Origin: JAAXIE01 sp965204245
GTDB lineage: Bacteria > Chloroflexota > Dehalococcoidia > Lucifugimonadales > JAAXIE01
DNA: 64,000 nt
Direction: 5' to 3'
NCBI GenBank assembly: GCA_965204245.1
Contig: CBDBED010000002.1
Coordinates: 381,216 to 445,215, forward strand
Part shown: positions 40,951 through 52,338 of the stretch, piece after piece
Numbering within the stretch: the first letter of the stretch is position 1
How the letters are laid out: each line of letters begins with the position of its first letter
Program-made: the position numbers and the translations under genes
The notes under the pieces: model-generated
Seen by the model: the letters and a program-made list of their open reading frames with translations, nothing else
Databases searched by the model: none
Told to the model about the DNA's origin: nothing

Positions 40951-41415
40951 CTACAGGCCGCTGGCCCACTTGGCCAGCGGCCTGTCCGCTGCCGTAATCT
41001 CTTCCACCGACGTGTAGTAGTAGTCCTGCCACCCATCCCGTGGCAGCCCGGTAAATATCATCAGGTTCAACGGGTATTCGGCACTGTCCGACAGTTGCCG
41101 GAAGTCATCCCGGAACAAAAACGTCGGCTTCCCCAACGCGATAGCCATTCCCAGTTCCACCATCACCCCTTCATCAGGCGGCACACCGTTGACGACGGCA
41201 AAAATCCCATCGGCATTCCTCACGTCCTCGAAATCGGCCTGCCCAATCTGGTAGGCCCAACCCGGCTGCGAGAAGTCCACTTGGTTATTACGTGCAAAGG
41301 GCTCCCACACCTCCAGCCCAAGCCCTTCCAGTGCGGCCACCAGCAAGGGCAGCAGCATCGTCTTCTGCTGCGTGGAAAACCCGTAGGGGTTCGCCAGATA
41401 TATCGTCTTAGCCAT
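40951..41415 (-). CDS. Nucleoside 2-deoxyribosyltransferase-like protein
   Basis: 154 residues. IYLANPYGFS at the N-terminus, QADFEDVRNADGIFAVVNG and DEGVMVELGMAIALGKPTFLF match the deoxyribosyltransferase family (catalytic Glu in the VELGMA motif, Asp in NADG). Such enzymes exchange bases between deoxynucleosides or hydrolyse nucleotides (DNPH1-like). It is convergent with the binding-protein gene, 6 bases apart. Confidence 0.85.
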   Translation of the reverse strand: MAKTIYLANPYGFSTQQKTMLLPLLVAALEGLGLEVWEPFARNNQVDFSQPGWAYQIGQADFEDVRNADGIFAVVNGVPPDEGVMVELGMAIALGKPTFLFRDDFRQLSDSAEYPLNLMIFTGLPRDGWQDYYYTSVEEITAADRPLAKWASGL

Positions 41416-41821
41416 CGTGTTCTTCCTCTGTCATCGCTGAACATCCCGTCCCGGGCATCCCCCGCGTCCTGTGTGGCCACACAGAGTATCACGCTAGTGA
41501 CCCATGACATTTTCCCGTTGCCCTCAACCTCACCTGCTGCTAACCTCAACTTAGGAAGCAGGTAGGGGACTGACCACTCAGGGGCGCCCCTGCCTTTCGT
41601 TTTCGTCCCCGCTTCCCAGAGGACACCATGATAAGAAAATACATCAGGACGCGACAATCCGATTTTGTCACACCCACGCGCCCGACTCGGCTCGGCACAG
41701 GCAGTCAAATCTGCCCGACGCCTAACGCTATGCCTGTATTTGTTTACGCTTTTTCACGCCACCGCCGCGACGAAATCCTCCAACCCCAATCTCACCCCCA
41801 ACCCCCCGCCGTCCAACACCC

Positions 41822-42131
41822 ATTCGACACATGTGTCAGCTACGACTCAGCTACGACCACTCTACAAATTCGACACCGCTCAGATACAAATCACTTTTCC
41901 CCAGATACGAGGAGTGTCGAATGCCCCTATCTGCGTGTCGACGCCAATCCACCCAACATTCCCCCTTCCAAGTACGACGAAATCCGCCAGTACCGTTCAG
42001 CCGCCGGAATCTCCTCCCATGAGACTGAATCGTCAGCTACGGCCCAGCTACGACCATGAGACGAATGAGACGCCTCTCAGATACGAAACAAATCGCTACA
42101 GCTACGAAGAGCGTCTCACGCCCTATCTGGC
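41822..42131 (+). repeat. Structured intergenic repeat array, two modules with different locus words
   Basis: Two homologous halves. The first (41822-41933) has the word ATTCGACAC at 41822 and 41868 and its inverse GTGTCGAAT at 41914. The second (42019-42131) has ATGAGAC at 42019, 42056 and 42065 and its inverse CGTCTCA at 42112. Both share two CAGCTACGA-type boxes 11 bases apart (41837/41848; 42034/42045), CTCAGATACRAA (41879; 42076), a further CAGMTACGA (41902; 42099), then CCCTATCTG. The gap 41416-42387 holds no convincing gene; 41416-41821 shows nothing else recognisable, and 42132-42387 only the ribosome site of the next gene. Confidence 0.8.
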
Positions 42132-42387
42132 ACGTGACTGCGCCCAACCCGGATTCCCGCCCCATCGGCACCAACCAAAGGTACGAAACACGACCACCCG
42201 GCCACCGACTATCGTCTCCGCCCACTCGGAGGGAGCATTACCGCGCATGTCCCCGCATCGCGCCCCGGCCAACAATCGAGGGTCCCTGCGATGGTGACAT
42301 CCCGGCCTTCCCCGCCAACCCCCTCGTTGCTACAATACCCTTTGGACAATGTCTACCCCACCCGTGCACGGGAGAAAGGCGCGAGCC

Positions 42388-43578
42388 ATGAAACTCTTGC
42401 AATTCGATGAGCTTACCTATCCCTATGTTCCCGAAATCGGTTGGGAGACCAGGTTCAGCAACCGCTTCTGTGACCCCAAGCTGGTGCATCAGACCTACAT
42501 GGAGCACATGGAGCAGTGGGCCTGCAGCGAGGACCAAGGCTTCGATGGCATCATGACCAACGAGCACCACTTCACCGCCTTCAACATCCAGCCCGCCTGC
42601 AACATCACCACCACTGCCGTCACCATGCTCACCAAGGAAATCAAGGTCGGCGTGATAGGCAACGTCATTCCCCTACGCCACCCCATACGCACCGCCGAGG
42701 AGTTCGCCATGATGGACTGCCTCTCCGGCGGACGTTTCATCGGCGGCATAGTCAGGGGCATCCCCGCGGAATACGTCTCCTACAACGTCGACCCCTTCAC
42801 CAGCCGCGAAAGGCTCAAGGAGAGCTTCGACATCATTTTCAAGTGCCTCACTGAGGAGGAGTTTGATTATGATGGCAAGTACTACCAGCTTACCAAGGTC
42901 TCCATCTGGCCCCGCCCCATCCAGAACCCCATCCCCTTCTGGATGCCCACGGGTTCCCTCGAAAGCATCGAGTTCTGCGCCGAGCGCAGGATAGTCGGCT
43001 GCCAAGTCTGGTTCCCTACAGAGATGTTCCGCGACTGCTTCGACACCTACCGGCAGGTAGCCCAGGAGAAATACGGCTGGAACCCGGCCTTCAGCACCTT
43101 CACCGGGTCCCGGTTCATCCACGTCGCTGAGACCAACGAACAGGCCATCGAGGAAGCCAAGCCCGCCCTCGACTACATGTTCGGGCCTCAAGGCTTCTCC
43201 CGCCCGCTGAACGCCCCTACCGCCTTGCCCGGACACCAGACCGACAGGTCCTTCTCCCACCGCACCCTCACGTCCGACGCTGGCCCCGATGCCCTCTCCA
43301 ACGACATCCCCTTCGATGAGAGGCGTCGCAAGGGCGTCATGGTGTGCGGCGACCCCGACTACGTGACCGAGTGGCTGAAGAACGACGCCGAGGTAGCGGG
43401 CTACGGCAACCTGCTGTGCATGTTCCGTTGTGGCAACATGTCCCACGACAAGGTCATGCGCTCTAAGGAGATGTTCGCCAAGTACTGCCTGCCCGAACTT
43501 CAGAAACTCAACATAGACCAGCCCGGCACCGAGGCCCCCATACCCAGGTTGCCTTCCCAGACCCCCGTGGCCGCATAA
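42388..43578 (+). CDS. LLM-class flavin-dependent monooxygenase (luciferase-like)
   Basis: 396 residues from ATG 42388 (GGAG upstream). Bacterial luciferase-like TIM barrel: QGFDGIMTNEHHFTAF, TKEIKVGVIGNVIPLRHPIR, EEFAMMDCLSGGRFIGGIVRG and SRERLKESFDIIFKCLTEEEF are typical FMNH2-dependent monooxygenase blocks. Substrates include alkanesulfonates, amines and heterocycles. It is followed closely by a small hypothetical and a hydrolase gene, suggesting a three-gene degradation set. The repeat array lies upstream. Confidence 0.9.
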   Translation: MKLLQFDELTYPYVPEIGWETRFSNRFCDPKLVHQTYMEHMEQWACSEDQGFDGIMTNEHHFTAFNIQPACNITTTAVTMLTKEIKVGVIGNVIPLRHPIRTAEEFAMMDCLSGGRFIGGIVRGIPAEYVSYNVDPFTSRERLKESFDIIFKCLTEEEFDYDGKYYQLTKVSIWPRPIQNPIPFWMPTGSLESIEFCAERRIVGCQVWFPTEMFRDCFDTYRQVAQEKYGWNPAFSTFTGSRFIHVAETNEQAIEEAKPALDYMFGPQGFSRPLNAPTALPGHQTDRSFSHRTLTSDAGPDALSNDIPFDERRRKGVMVCGDPDYVTEWLKNDAEVAGYGNLLCMFRCGNMSHDKVMRSKEMFAKYCLPELQKLNIDQPGTEAPIPRLPSQTPVAA

Positions 43579-43609
43579 GGCCCTTCTACTGCGTAAGGAG
43601 ATCGAATAA

Positions 43610-44119
43610 GTGACCCTTCCCCTCTTCGACAACTCAAACTACAAGCTGACCAGCGACTCCGAGGAGGTCGTCGGCAGGACGGTCCAGCGGGATAACGGCC
43701 AGATTACCGCGATATGGCATATGCGCGTGCCCCAAGCCGGCCCCGACGGCATACCCTTCAAGGTCATCTTTGCCGGGCCCAACTTTGAGCAGCGGGGCAG
43801 TGCCTTCCGCCTCCATCTCGCCACCAATGACAACTCTCCAGTGGGAGATACCGCCGAGATTAAGCTGGAAACGGCCTTGGCCTCCGGTGACGACCACAAG
43901 GTGCTGTTCGAGGGCAGCTACGGCCAGTTCACCAGCATACCCAACCAGAACGCCTTCGATGCAGCCGTCGCCCTCCAGCAACGGGCCGAGGTCGGGAAGG
44001 ACCACGCCATCCGCCTCCTCGTCTCCGTCCCCGAGGGAACGCCCGAGCCGGATCTGGCCGCCGAAGGCTCCTACTTCGAGTTCGAAGTCTACAAAATTTG
44101 GATGAACATATCCGCCTGA
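43610..44119 (+). CDS. Hypothetical beta-rich protein
   Basis: 169 residues from GTG 43610 (AAGGAG upstream). No signal peptide or membrane segment. The sequence alternates short beta-prone stretches with polar loops (GQITAIWHMRVPQAG, PFKVIFAGPNFEQRG, AFRLHLATNDNSP, DHKVLFEGSYGQF) and ends FEFEVYKIWMNISA. No family is recognised. The short spacing to the monooxygenase upstream and hydrolase downstream suggests a shared operon and perhaps a role in the same pathway. Confidence 0.7.
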   Translation: MTLPLFDNSNYKLTSDSEEVVGRTVQRDNGQITAIWHMRVPQAGPDGIPFKVIFAGPNFEQRGSAFRLHLATNDNSPVGDTAEIKLETALASGDDHKVLFEGSYGQFTSIPNQNAFDAAVALQQRAEVGKDHAIRLLVSVPEGTPEPDLAAEGSYFEFEVYKIWMNISA

Positions 44120-44168
44120 CGCCGGTGCTGTCTCTGGCACCGTCATGGCAGGGCTTTGAGGTCATTCC

Positions 44169-45047
44169 ATGGTCACAAGTGGCTACGCAGGGTTCGGTTC
44201 GCAGTTCAGCCGGGAAAGCGCCACCGTAGGAGGCATCACCGTCTTCTACCTGAAAGGGGTGCGCGGTGAGCCCCTGCTGTACCTCCACGGCCTCGGCGGG
44301 TGGGGAGCATGGGAACGCCACATCTTCAGCCTCGCCTTGAACTACTGTCCCTATGTCCCTCAGCTTCCGGGCTGGCGTGACGGGCGTGTGCCCGAGCGGG
44401 TCAAGTCGGTGAAGGACTACGCCGACCTCATGGTCGATCTCCTCGATACCCTCTCCATCCCCTCCTGCGTGCTTGTTGGCCATTCCATAGGCGGCTGGAT
44501 TGCTCAGTACATCGCCGTCGACCACCCCTCCCGCGTGTCCAACCTCGTTCTGGTCGACGCCATGGGTGTAAGCGTGCCTGACCGCCCTGCCGCCGACCTT
44601 GTGAATATCGATCGGGAGACCTTCTACGGAGCGGCCTTCACCAAGATGGAGACCATCCGCGTAGCAGGCGACTTCGGCGACACCCCGGAAAGCATGCAGA
44701 ATAACGAGGAATTCGAGAGCCAGTGGAAGGGCCGCGAGGTCCTCACAACGCTGGCCGGAGCCGACCCCAGTGATCCTGATCTCACCAAGCGGCTGGGAGA
44801 CATCAAAATTCCGACCCTCATCATGTGGGGTCGCGACGACGAATTGGTGCCCCTCCGCCACGGCGAGGTGCTTGCCGACGCCATACCCAACTCCACTCTC
44901 GCCATCGTCGAAAGCGACGAACGGCAAACAGCGGGCCACTCCCCAATGCGCTACCGCGTCGAGACCTTCAACCTAGTGGTGCGCAACTTCCTTATTGGTG
45001 GCCAGGAAGCCCCGCCCGAGGGCATGGTCACCATGGTCAAGGGCTAG
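44169..45047 (+). CDS. Alpha/beta-hydrolase
   Basis: 292 residues. Oxyanion region LYLHGLGGWGAW, nucleophile elbow VGHSIGGWIAQY (Ser), acid in MWGRDDELVPL and probable catalytic His in the AGHSPMRYRVE block. Alpha/beta hydrolases of this size include meta-cleavage product hydrolases and esterases. Last gene of the monooxygenase-hypothetical-hydrolase set. Confidence 0.9.
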   Translation: MVTSGYAGFGSQFSRESATVGGITVFYLKGVRGEPLLYLHGLGGWGAWERHIFSLALNYCPYVPQLPGWRDGRVPERVKSVKDYADLMVDLLDTLSIPSCVLVGHSIGGWIAQYIAVDHPSRVSNLVLVDAMGVSVPDRPAADLVNIDRETFYGAAFTKMETIRVAGDFGDTPESMQNNEEFESQWKGREVLTTLAGADPSDPDLTKRLGDIKIPTLIMWGRDDELVPLRHGEVLADAIPNSTLAIVESDERQTAGHSPMRYRVETFNLVVRNFLIGGQEAPPEGMVTMVKG

Positions 45048-45100
45048 GTACGGGAAGTTCTATTCGCCGTAGCCAGACCACCTGATAAGGAGTACAAGCA

Positions 45101-45487
45101 TTGGGAACCTTCTCATGGCCCATGACAATCGCCAGCTTGGATGGCGGAGAGTCTCAGACCGTAGATGCCACAGTCGATACAGGTGCTTTCTTCACGATGT
45201 TGCCCGGTAGCATGCTACGACAAATGGGCCTTGAGCCTGAGGACACAGTCGAACTGGAATTGGCTGATAGGCGGACTGTCGAGAGGCAAGTCGGCCATGC
45301 GCGGGTAACCTTGAACCCTCATGCCGCTGGCAACGGAGATGTCACAGCCAGATCGGTCATTACCTTGGTGCTCTTCGGAGACGATTCCGATCCCATCTTG
45401 TTGGGGGCATATACGCTTGAAGGACTCCTCCTCGCCGTCGACCCCGTTCAACAGACGCTGATCCCGGCCCACCTCATCATGTACTAA
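45101..45487 (+). CDS. Retropepsin-like aspartic protease
   Basis: 128 residues. VDATVDTGAFFTMLPGSMLRQ carries the D-T-G-A active-site motif followed by the hydrophobic LPGSMLR, and LLGAYTLEGLLLAVDP is the matching C-terminal strand of single-domain clan AA proteases, which work as dimers. TTG start with AAGGAG 8 bases upstream. Its end overlaps the converging surE gene by 11 bases. Substrates unknown. Confidence 0.82.
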   Translation: MGTFSWPMTIASLDGGESQTVDATVDTGAFFTMLPGSMLRQMGLEPEDTVELELADRRTVERQVGHARVTLNPHAAGNGDVTARSVITLVLFGDDSDPILLGAYTLEGLLLAVDPVQQTLIPAHLIMY

Positions 45488-46286
45488 CACTGGAAACAAC
45501 GCTCCCGCCCAACTGCGGCAACAGGTCATCTACCACACCCTCAAAGCGTGCAGCTTGCGTGGACTGCAGATTGAAATCCAGCGGGGTGATGGACACCCGG
45601 TTGTTGCGCAGGGCCCACACATCGGTGTCCTCGCCCTCGTCACGGTGCATCGGCTTGTTCCGGGTAATCCAGTAATACTTCCGACGCCCGTCGTCGCCCT
45701 CACGCACGTTCTCGCTGTAACTCTTGCCAGCTAGCCGGCATAGCTGAATGTCCTTGATACTCTCCATGGGGTCATTCGGCACGTTCACATTGAGCAGGAA
45801 AGGCCCTGCCACCTCCCGCTCCTGCAGGCGTCCCACCAAGACCCCGAGAATCGTGGCTGCCACGTCGAACCGCGTATTCTTCACCGCTGCCACCGACACT
45901 GCGACCGAGGCGAACCCCCGCATGTAACCGTGCAGCGCGGCTCCCACAGTGCCCGATACGAATATATCGCTGGCAAGATTCGAACCCATGTTGATCCCCG
46001 ACACGACCAAGTCCACCGGCCCAACGAGCTTCTCCAATGCCAGCACGCAGCTATCTCCGGGAGTGCCCTCCACGGCGAAGGCCCGCACGGCGTTACCGCC
46101 CTCTTCCACTTGGGGAGCACACTCCGTGGCCCGGATTGGGACGTGTAGCGTCAGAGAGGGGCCAACGCCGCTCTGTTCACGGTCAGGGGCAGCCACAAAT
46201 ACCTCGCCATAAGGGCGCACGGCCTCTACCGCAGCCCACAGGCCCGGCGAGTTGATGCCGTCGTCGTTGGTTACCAGAATCTTCAA
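45477..46286 (-). CDS. surE: 5'-nucleotidase SurE
   Basis: 269 residues. ILVTNDDGINSPGLWAA (metal Asp-Asp), APDREQSGVGPSLTLH, GTPGDSCVLAL, DLVVSGINMGSN and SGTVGAALHGYM are SurE hallmarks. It is a metal-dependent nucleoside monophosphate phosphatase. TTG start at 46286 with GAGAGG upstream. It lies 22 bases after the mutase stop on the same strand. Confidence 0.94.
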   Translation of the reverse strand: MKILVTNDDGINSPGLWAAVEAVRPYGEVFVAAPDREQSGVGPSLTLHVPIRATECAPQVEEGGNAVRAFAVEGTPGDSCVLALEKLVGPVDLVVSGINMGSNLASDIFVSGTVGAALHGYMRGFASVAVSVAAVKNTRFDVAATILGVLVGRLQEREVAGPFLLNVNVPNDPMESIKDIQLCRLAGKSYSENVREGDDGRRKYYWITRNKPMHRDEGEDTDVWALRNNRVSITPLDFNLQSTQAARFEGVVDDLLPQLGGSVVSSVST

Positions 46287-46308
46287 ATCTGGCCCCTCTC
46301 CTCTGTCC

Positions 46309-47973
46309 CTAGATCCCCCACGAGGGGCGGTATTCCCCGAACACGTTCCGAAACACGCCCATCATCTCTCTCAAGGTCGCATACTCCCGCACCGCCTCAA
46401 TGATAGGCGGCATCAGGTTCTGCTGGCCCCGCGCCGCGGACTCCAAGTCCGCCAGCCTCTGCTTGACGGCGTGGTTGTCCCGCGTGCGTCGCACCTCGTT
46501 GAGCCGTCGCACCTGATGCTCCTCGCCCTCTCGGTCCATCTCCAGTATCGGGATTTCCAGCGAGTCTCCCGACATATAGTCGTTGACCCCAACCACGATG
46601 CGCCGGTTGCGGTCCAGTTCCTGCTGGTACTGGTAGGCGGCCAAGGCGATCTCCCGTTGCAGGAACCCCGACTCCAACGCTTTCACCGTGCCCCCCACAT
46701 CCTCCACCCGGCGGAAGTAGTCGTATGCTCCGTCAGCCAGTTGCCGAGTGAGCGTCTCAAGAAAATAGCTGCCACCCAACGGGTCCACCGTATCGGTGAT
46801 CCCGGTCTCATGCGCAATGATCTGCTGTGTGCGCAGTGCCGTAAGAGCCGCCTTCTCCGATGGCAGAGCCCATGCTTCATCAGCCGAGTTGGTGTGCAGC
46901 GACTGCGCGCCACCCAGCACCGCAGCTAACGCCTGCAGACCCACCCTCACCGTGTTGTTCTCCGGCTGCTGCGCCGTTAGGGCCGCCCCTGAAGTCTGCG
47001 CATGGGTGCGCAGCCACCATGACCGCGGGTCCTGCGCTCCGAAAGTATCCCGCATCTCCGTGGCCCAAACCTTCCGGGCAGCACGGAACTTGGCTATCTC
47101 CTCAAAGAAGTCGTTGCAGACATTGAAAAAGAAACTGAGCCGGGGCGCGAAGTCGTCCACCTTCAGCCCTCGCTCCAAGCACCAGCGGACATACTCGAAA
47201 CCGTCGCCAAGCGTGAAGGCCAATTCCTGGACGGCAGTGGAGCCGGCCTCCCGTATGTGATACCCGCTGATGCTGATGGGGTTCCAACGCGGCAGGCACT
47301 TGGTGGCATATTCCACGGTATCCACCACCAAGCGCATCGAAGGCTCAGGCGGGAAGATGTACTCGTTCTGGGCGATGTATTCCTTCAGGATGTCGTTCTG
47401 GATCGTACCGCCCAGCTTCTCTTGGGCGACTCCCTGCTTCTCGGCTGCCACGATGTACATCGCCCAAATGATGGCCGCGGGGGCGTTGATGGTCATGGAG
47501 GTCGTGACTTGGTCCAGTGGGATGCCGTCGAACAACACCTCCATGTCTGCCAGCGACGAGACCGCCACCCCACACTTGCCGAACTCCCCCTCAGCTGGCC
47601 CGTCGTCGGTGTCGTAGCCATACAGGGTGGGCATGTCGAAGGCAACGCTCAAGCCCGTCTGCCCGTTCTCCAGCAGGTACTTGAAACGCTGGTTGGTCTC
47701 CTCGGCCGTGCCGTACCCAGCGAACATCCGCATGGTCCACAGCCGGCCCCGGTATCCCGTACCATGGACTCCCCGCGTATAGGGGAACTCGCCGGGTAGC
47801 CCGACTTCCTCTAGGTAGTCCGAGTCCTCAAGGTTGCCGGGGGTGTACACCGGATCGATGGGGATGTTGGAAGGTGTGCTGAAAAGCGCGTCGCGCACAG
47901 GCTGCGACGCCGTCCTCTCTCGCCACTCTGATTCCGCGTTATGCAGGCGCTCCATCTCCTCAGGCGAGGGCAC
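46309..47973 (-). CDS. Methylmalonyl-CoA mutase large (catalytic) subunit
   Basis: 554 residues from GTG 47973 (AAGGAGG 8 bases upstream). It holds only the catalytic barrel and no cobalamin-binding C-terminal domain, so a separate small B12-binding subunit is required; none is seen in the window. Signatures: YPYTRG-like FPYTRGVHGTGYRGRLWTMR, GLSVAFDMPTLYGYD, TTSMTINAPAAIIWAMY, GTIQNDILKEYIAQNEYIFP and SISGYHIREAGSTAVQELAF. Interconverts methylmalonyl-CoA and succinyl-CoA, or another acyl-CoA pair. A GCGGCCC/GGGCCGC hairpin occurs in the mRNA leader. Confidence 0.92.
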   Translation of the reverse strand: MPSPEEMERLHNAESEWRERTASQPVRDALFSTPSNIPIDPVYTPGNLEDSDYLEEVGLPGEFPYTRGVHGTGYRGRLWTMRMFAGYGTAEETNQRFKYLLENGQTGLSVAFDMPTLYGYDTDDGPAEGEFGKCGVAVSSLADMEVLFDGIPLDQVTTSMTINAPAAIIWAMYIVAAEKQGVAQEKLGGTIQNDILKEYIAQNEYIFPPEPSMRLVVDTVEYATKCLPRWNPISISGYHIREAGSTAVQELAFTLGDGFEYVRWCLERGLKVDDFAPRLSFFFNVCNDFFEEIAKFRAARKVWATEMRDTFGAQDPRSWWLRTHAQTSGAALTAQQPENNTVRVGLQALAAVLGGAQSLHTNSADEAWALPSEKAALTALRTQQIIAHETGITDTVDPLGGSYFLETLTRQLADGAYDYFRRVEDVGGTVKALESGFLQREIALAAYQYQQELDRNRRIVVGVNDYMSGDSLEIPILEMDREGEEHQVRRLNEVRRTRDNHAVKQRLADLESAARGQQNLMPPIIEAVREYATLREMMGVFRNVFGEYRPSWGI

Positions 47974-48232
47974 TGGAAACACCTCCTTCGTGAGGCGCGG
48001 CCCTCTAGCGGGGCCGCTCTTATTGGCGAGTCTAACAATGGCCCCTAGAAGCGTCAATTTGAGGTGGACTTGTCACACGTCCATGCTGTGAGAACCAGGC
48101 ATGGCTCAGCCAAGTTCTTTCATCCTGCCTTGACATAAAACAGGGCGCGGAATGGAATAGTTGAAGTCAATAACTAGCCTCCGTTACTACGTCTTGTAGG
48201 CGTGTGACTGGGTGCCGCGGTCGGAAGTTCAA

Positions 48233-48812
48233 GTGGAACACGAACACCAGATAATGACCCCCGACGACATGCGGCGCTCTCTGACTCGCATCGCCTATGA
48301 GGTGCTGGAGCGCAACCGCGGGTTGTCTGACTTGGTGCTGGTCGGCATCCAAAGGCGCGGCTTTCCTCTCGCTGACCGGCTGGCCTCAAACTTGGTCCAA
48401 CTGGAAGGCGTAGCTGTCCCGGTCGGCGCCCTTGATATCAACCTCTACCGCGATGATCTTCAGGAGCGGGCCCAACCTCTGGTGCGTCCGACTCAAATGC
48501 CCTTTCGCATCGCCGACAAGAAAGTGGTGCTGGTCGACGATGTCCTGTTTACCGGACGCACCATTCGGGCTGCCTTGGACGCCTTGATGGACTTCGGGCG
48601 CCCCGGTCAGGTGCAACTGGCGATTTTGGTGGACCGCGGGCATCAGGAACTGCCCATCAGGGCCGACTATGTGGGGCGCACATTTTCCACCGAATGGGAC
48701 GACATGGTGAAGGTGCGTCTAATGGAGGTTGACGATCTGGATGAGGTGGTGGTGAGCAAGCGAATCTTGGGGCTTCCGATTCTTACAGAGGACGTGGAGA
48801 GCGAGGCAGGCC

Positions 48813-48829
<17 letters not shown>
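48233..48829 (+). CDS. pyrR: Bifunctional pyrimidine operon regulator / uracil phosphoribosyltransferase
   Basis: 198 residues from GTG 48233 (GGAAG upstream); a GTG at 48212 would add seven. Core blocks: MRRSLTRIAYEVLERN, LVGIQRRGFPLADRL, VGALDINLYRDDL and the PRPP loop KVVLVDDVLFTGRTIRAAL, then DRGHQELPIRADYVGR. PyrR binds mRNA in response to UMP and controls pyr genes. No consensus PyrR-binding hairpin could be recognised in 48058-48232; a TTGACA at 48130 with a weak -10 near 48153 may be the promoter. It heads the pyrB-pyrC-carA-carB cluster. Confidence 0.93.
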
Positions 48830-49826
<997 letters not shown>

Positions 49827-49870
49827 GGTCAGCGTCTCATTTGCCGGACCAGAATACTCGGGAGGGACTT

Positions 49871-51253
<1,383 letters not shown>

Positions 51254-51840
51254 CTCAAAGGCAAGGCCAATACCGGCGGGCGGATTAGAGTCCGAGAGAA
51301 CATTAGAGGAAACGCTAGTCCATAACCCCGACTTGCTCATGCCAGGACTCCGGCTGATTGGTAGGCAGACGCCCACAGAGGGCGGGCCCCTGGACCTTAT
51401 TGGCGTAGACGACGACGGCAAGTTGGTGGTGTTTGAACTAAAGAAAGAGGCACCGTCACGGGATGCCGTAGCCCAGATTATAGACTATGCGTCCTACCTC
51501 AACTCCCTTGACGATGATACCCTCGCCCATCTTGTCGCAAGGCACTCCGGTCAGCGAGGCATCGAGAGAATTGACGACTTCGTGGGATGGTATGGCGAGA
51601 ACACTAACGGTGACAGCCTAGAATCCCTCAGACCCGTGCGGATGGTACTCGTGGGTTTGGGCGTCGACCACGCTACCGAGCGGATGGTAAGTTTTCTGTC
51701 TAACACTGGTCACATGGACATATCACTTCTTACCTTTTATGGGTTCCGGCAGGATGGGAGAACTCTGCTAGCAAGGCAAGCACCCAGTAGTAGGGACAGA
51801 AGGCGGAGACTGAGTAGAGACGAAAGGAGAACACGAATCG

Positions 51841-52317
51841 TTGACCGAGCCAAGGAGCATGGTGTATACGACCTTCTCCTTTGAAGCGGTGAAATTGTTT
51901 CAGATCTCTTGGAACAACCCTCGCGAGCGTCCTGGAAGGTACGGCATCGCTTTGGGCCTACGAAGGCATGCCGCGACGGGTAGGGCCAGACGTAGCTACT
52001 ATGCGCGCGTTGATCCGCAGCCGGGTGGGGTCGGGATCGTCTTCTTCCCGCGAGCCATCGAGCTTTGTGAGGATGAGTTCCGCCAGCCCATGAAGGACAT
52101 CTCTTTCCACACATGGCCCGGCAACCGCGAGCATGACCCGCTGGGCATCCCCGGCACCGAAATCCAGTTCAGATTGACCGCGGATGATTGGGAGAAACAC
52201 AAGGAAGCGTTGACCGCTCTCGCTCGTTCTGTGCACGAAGCTTTGCAAGAAAGGAATCAGGGCGGCTCGTCTTCTGAATTGGATTCCGACGATGACGAAG
52301 ATGATGAAGGCGAATAA
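51841..52317 (+). CDS. C-terminal part of the DUF91-like nuclease gene, or separate hypothetical
   Basis: As an isolated ORF it has 158 codons, but the meaningful part starts around 51883 (EAVKLFQISWNNPRERPG), continuing the nuclease ORF after a one-base correction. It contains a mixed alpha/beta region (RYGIALGLRRHAATGRARRS, YYARVDPQPGGVGIVFFPRAI, RLTADDWEKHKEALTALA) and an acidic tail of Asp/Glu. No family is recognised for this part. Merged with the upstream ORF it gives a protein of about 365 residues. Confidence 0.6.
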   Translation: MTEPRSMVYTTFSFEAVKLFQISWNNPRERPGRYGIALGLRRHAATGRARRSYYARVDPQPGGVGIVFFPRAIELCEDEFRQPMKDISFHTWPGNREHDPLGIPGTEIQFRLTADDWEKHKEALTALARSVHEALQERNQGGSSSELDSDDDEDDEGE

Positions 52318-52338
52318 TCCCACATCCCACCCCACCCC

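Noticed and set aside
41822..42131. CRISPR array
   Set aside because: The repeated units are short (9-12 bases), differ in word and orientation, have no uniform spacers and no cas genes are nearby.
41665..42297. Plus-strand ORF of 210 codons across the 42-kb repeat array, with several overlapping frames also open
   Set aside because: The translation is low-complexity, follows the DNA repeats, has no ribosome site and no family; all three frames show similar repeat-derived text.
48058..48232. PyrR-binding attenuator upstream of pyrR
   Set aside because: No consensus PyrR-binding loop and no terminator hairpin could be recognised in this leader.
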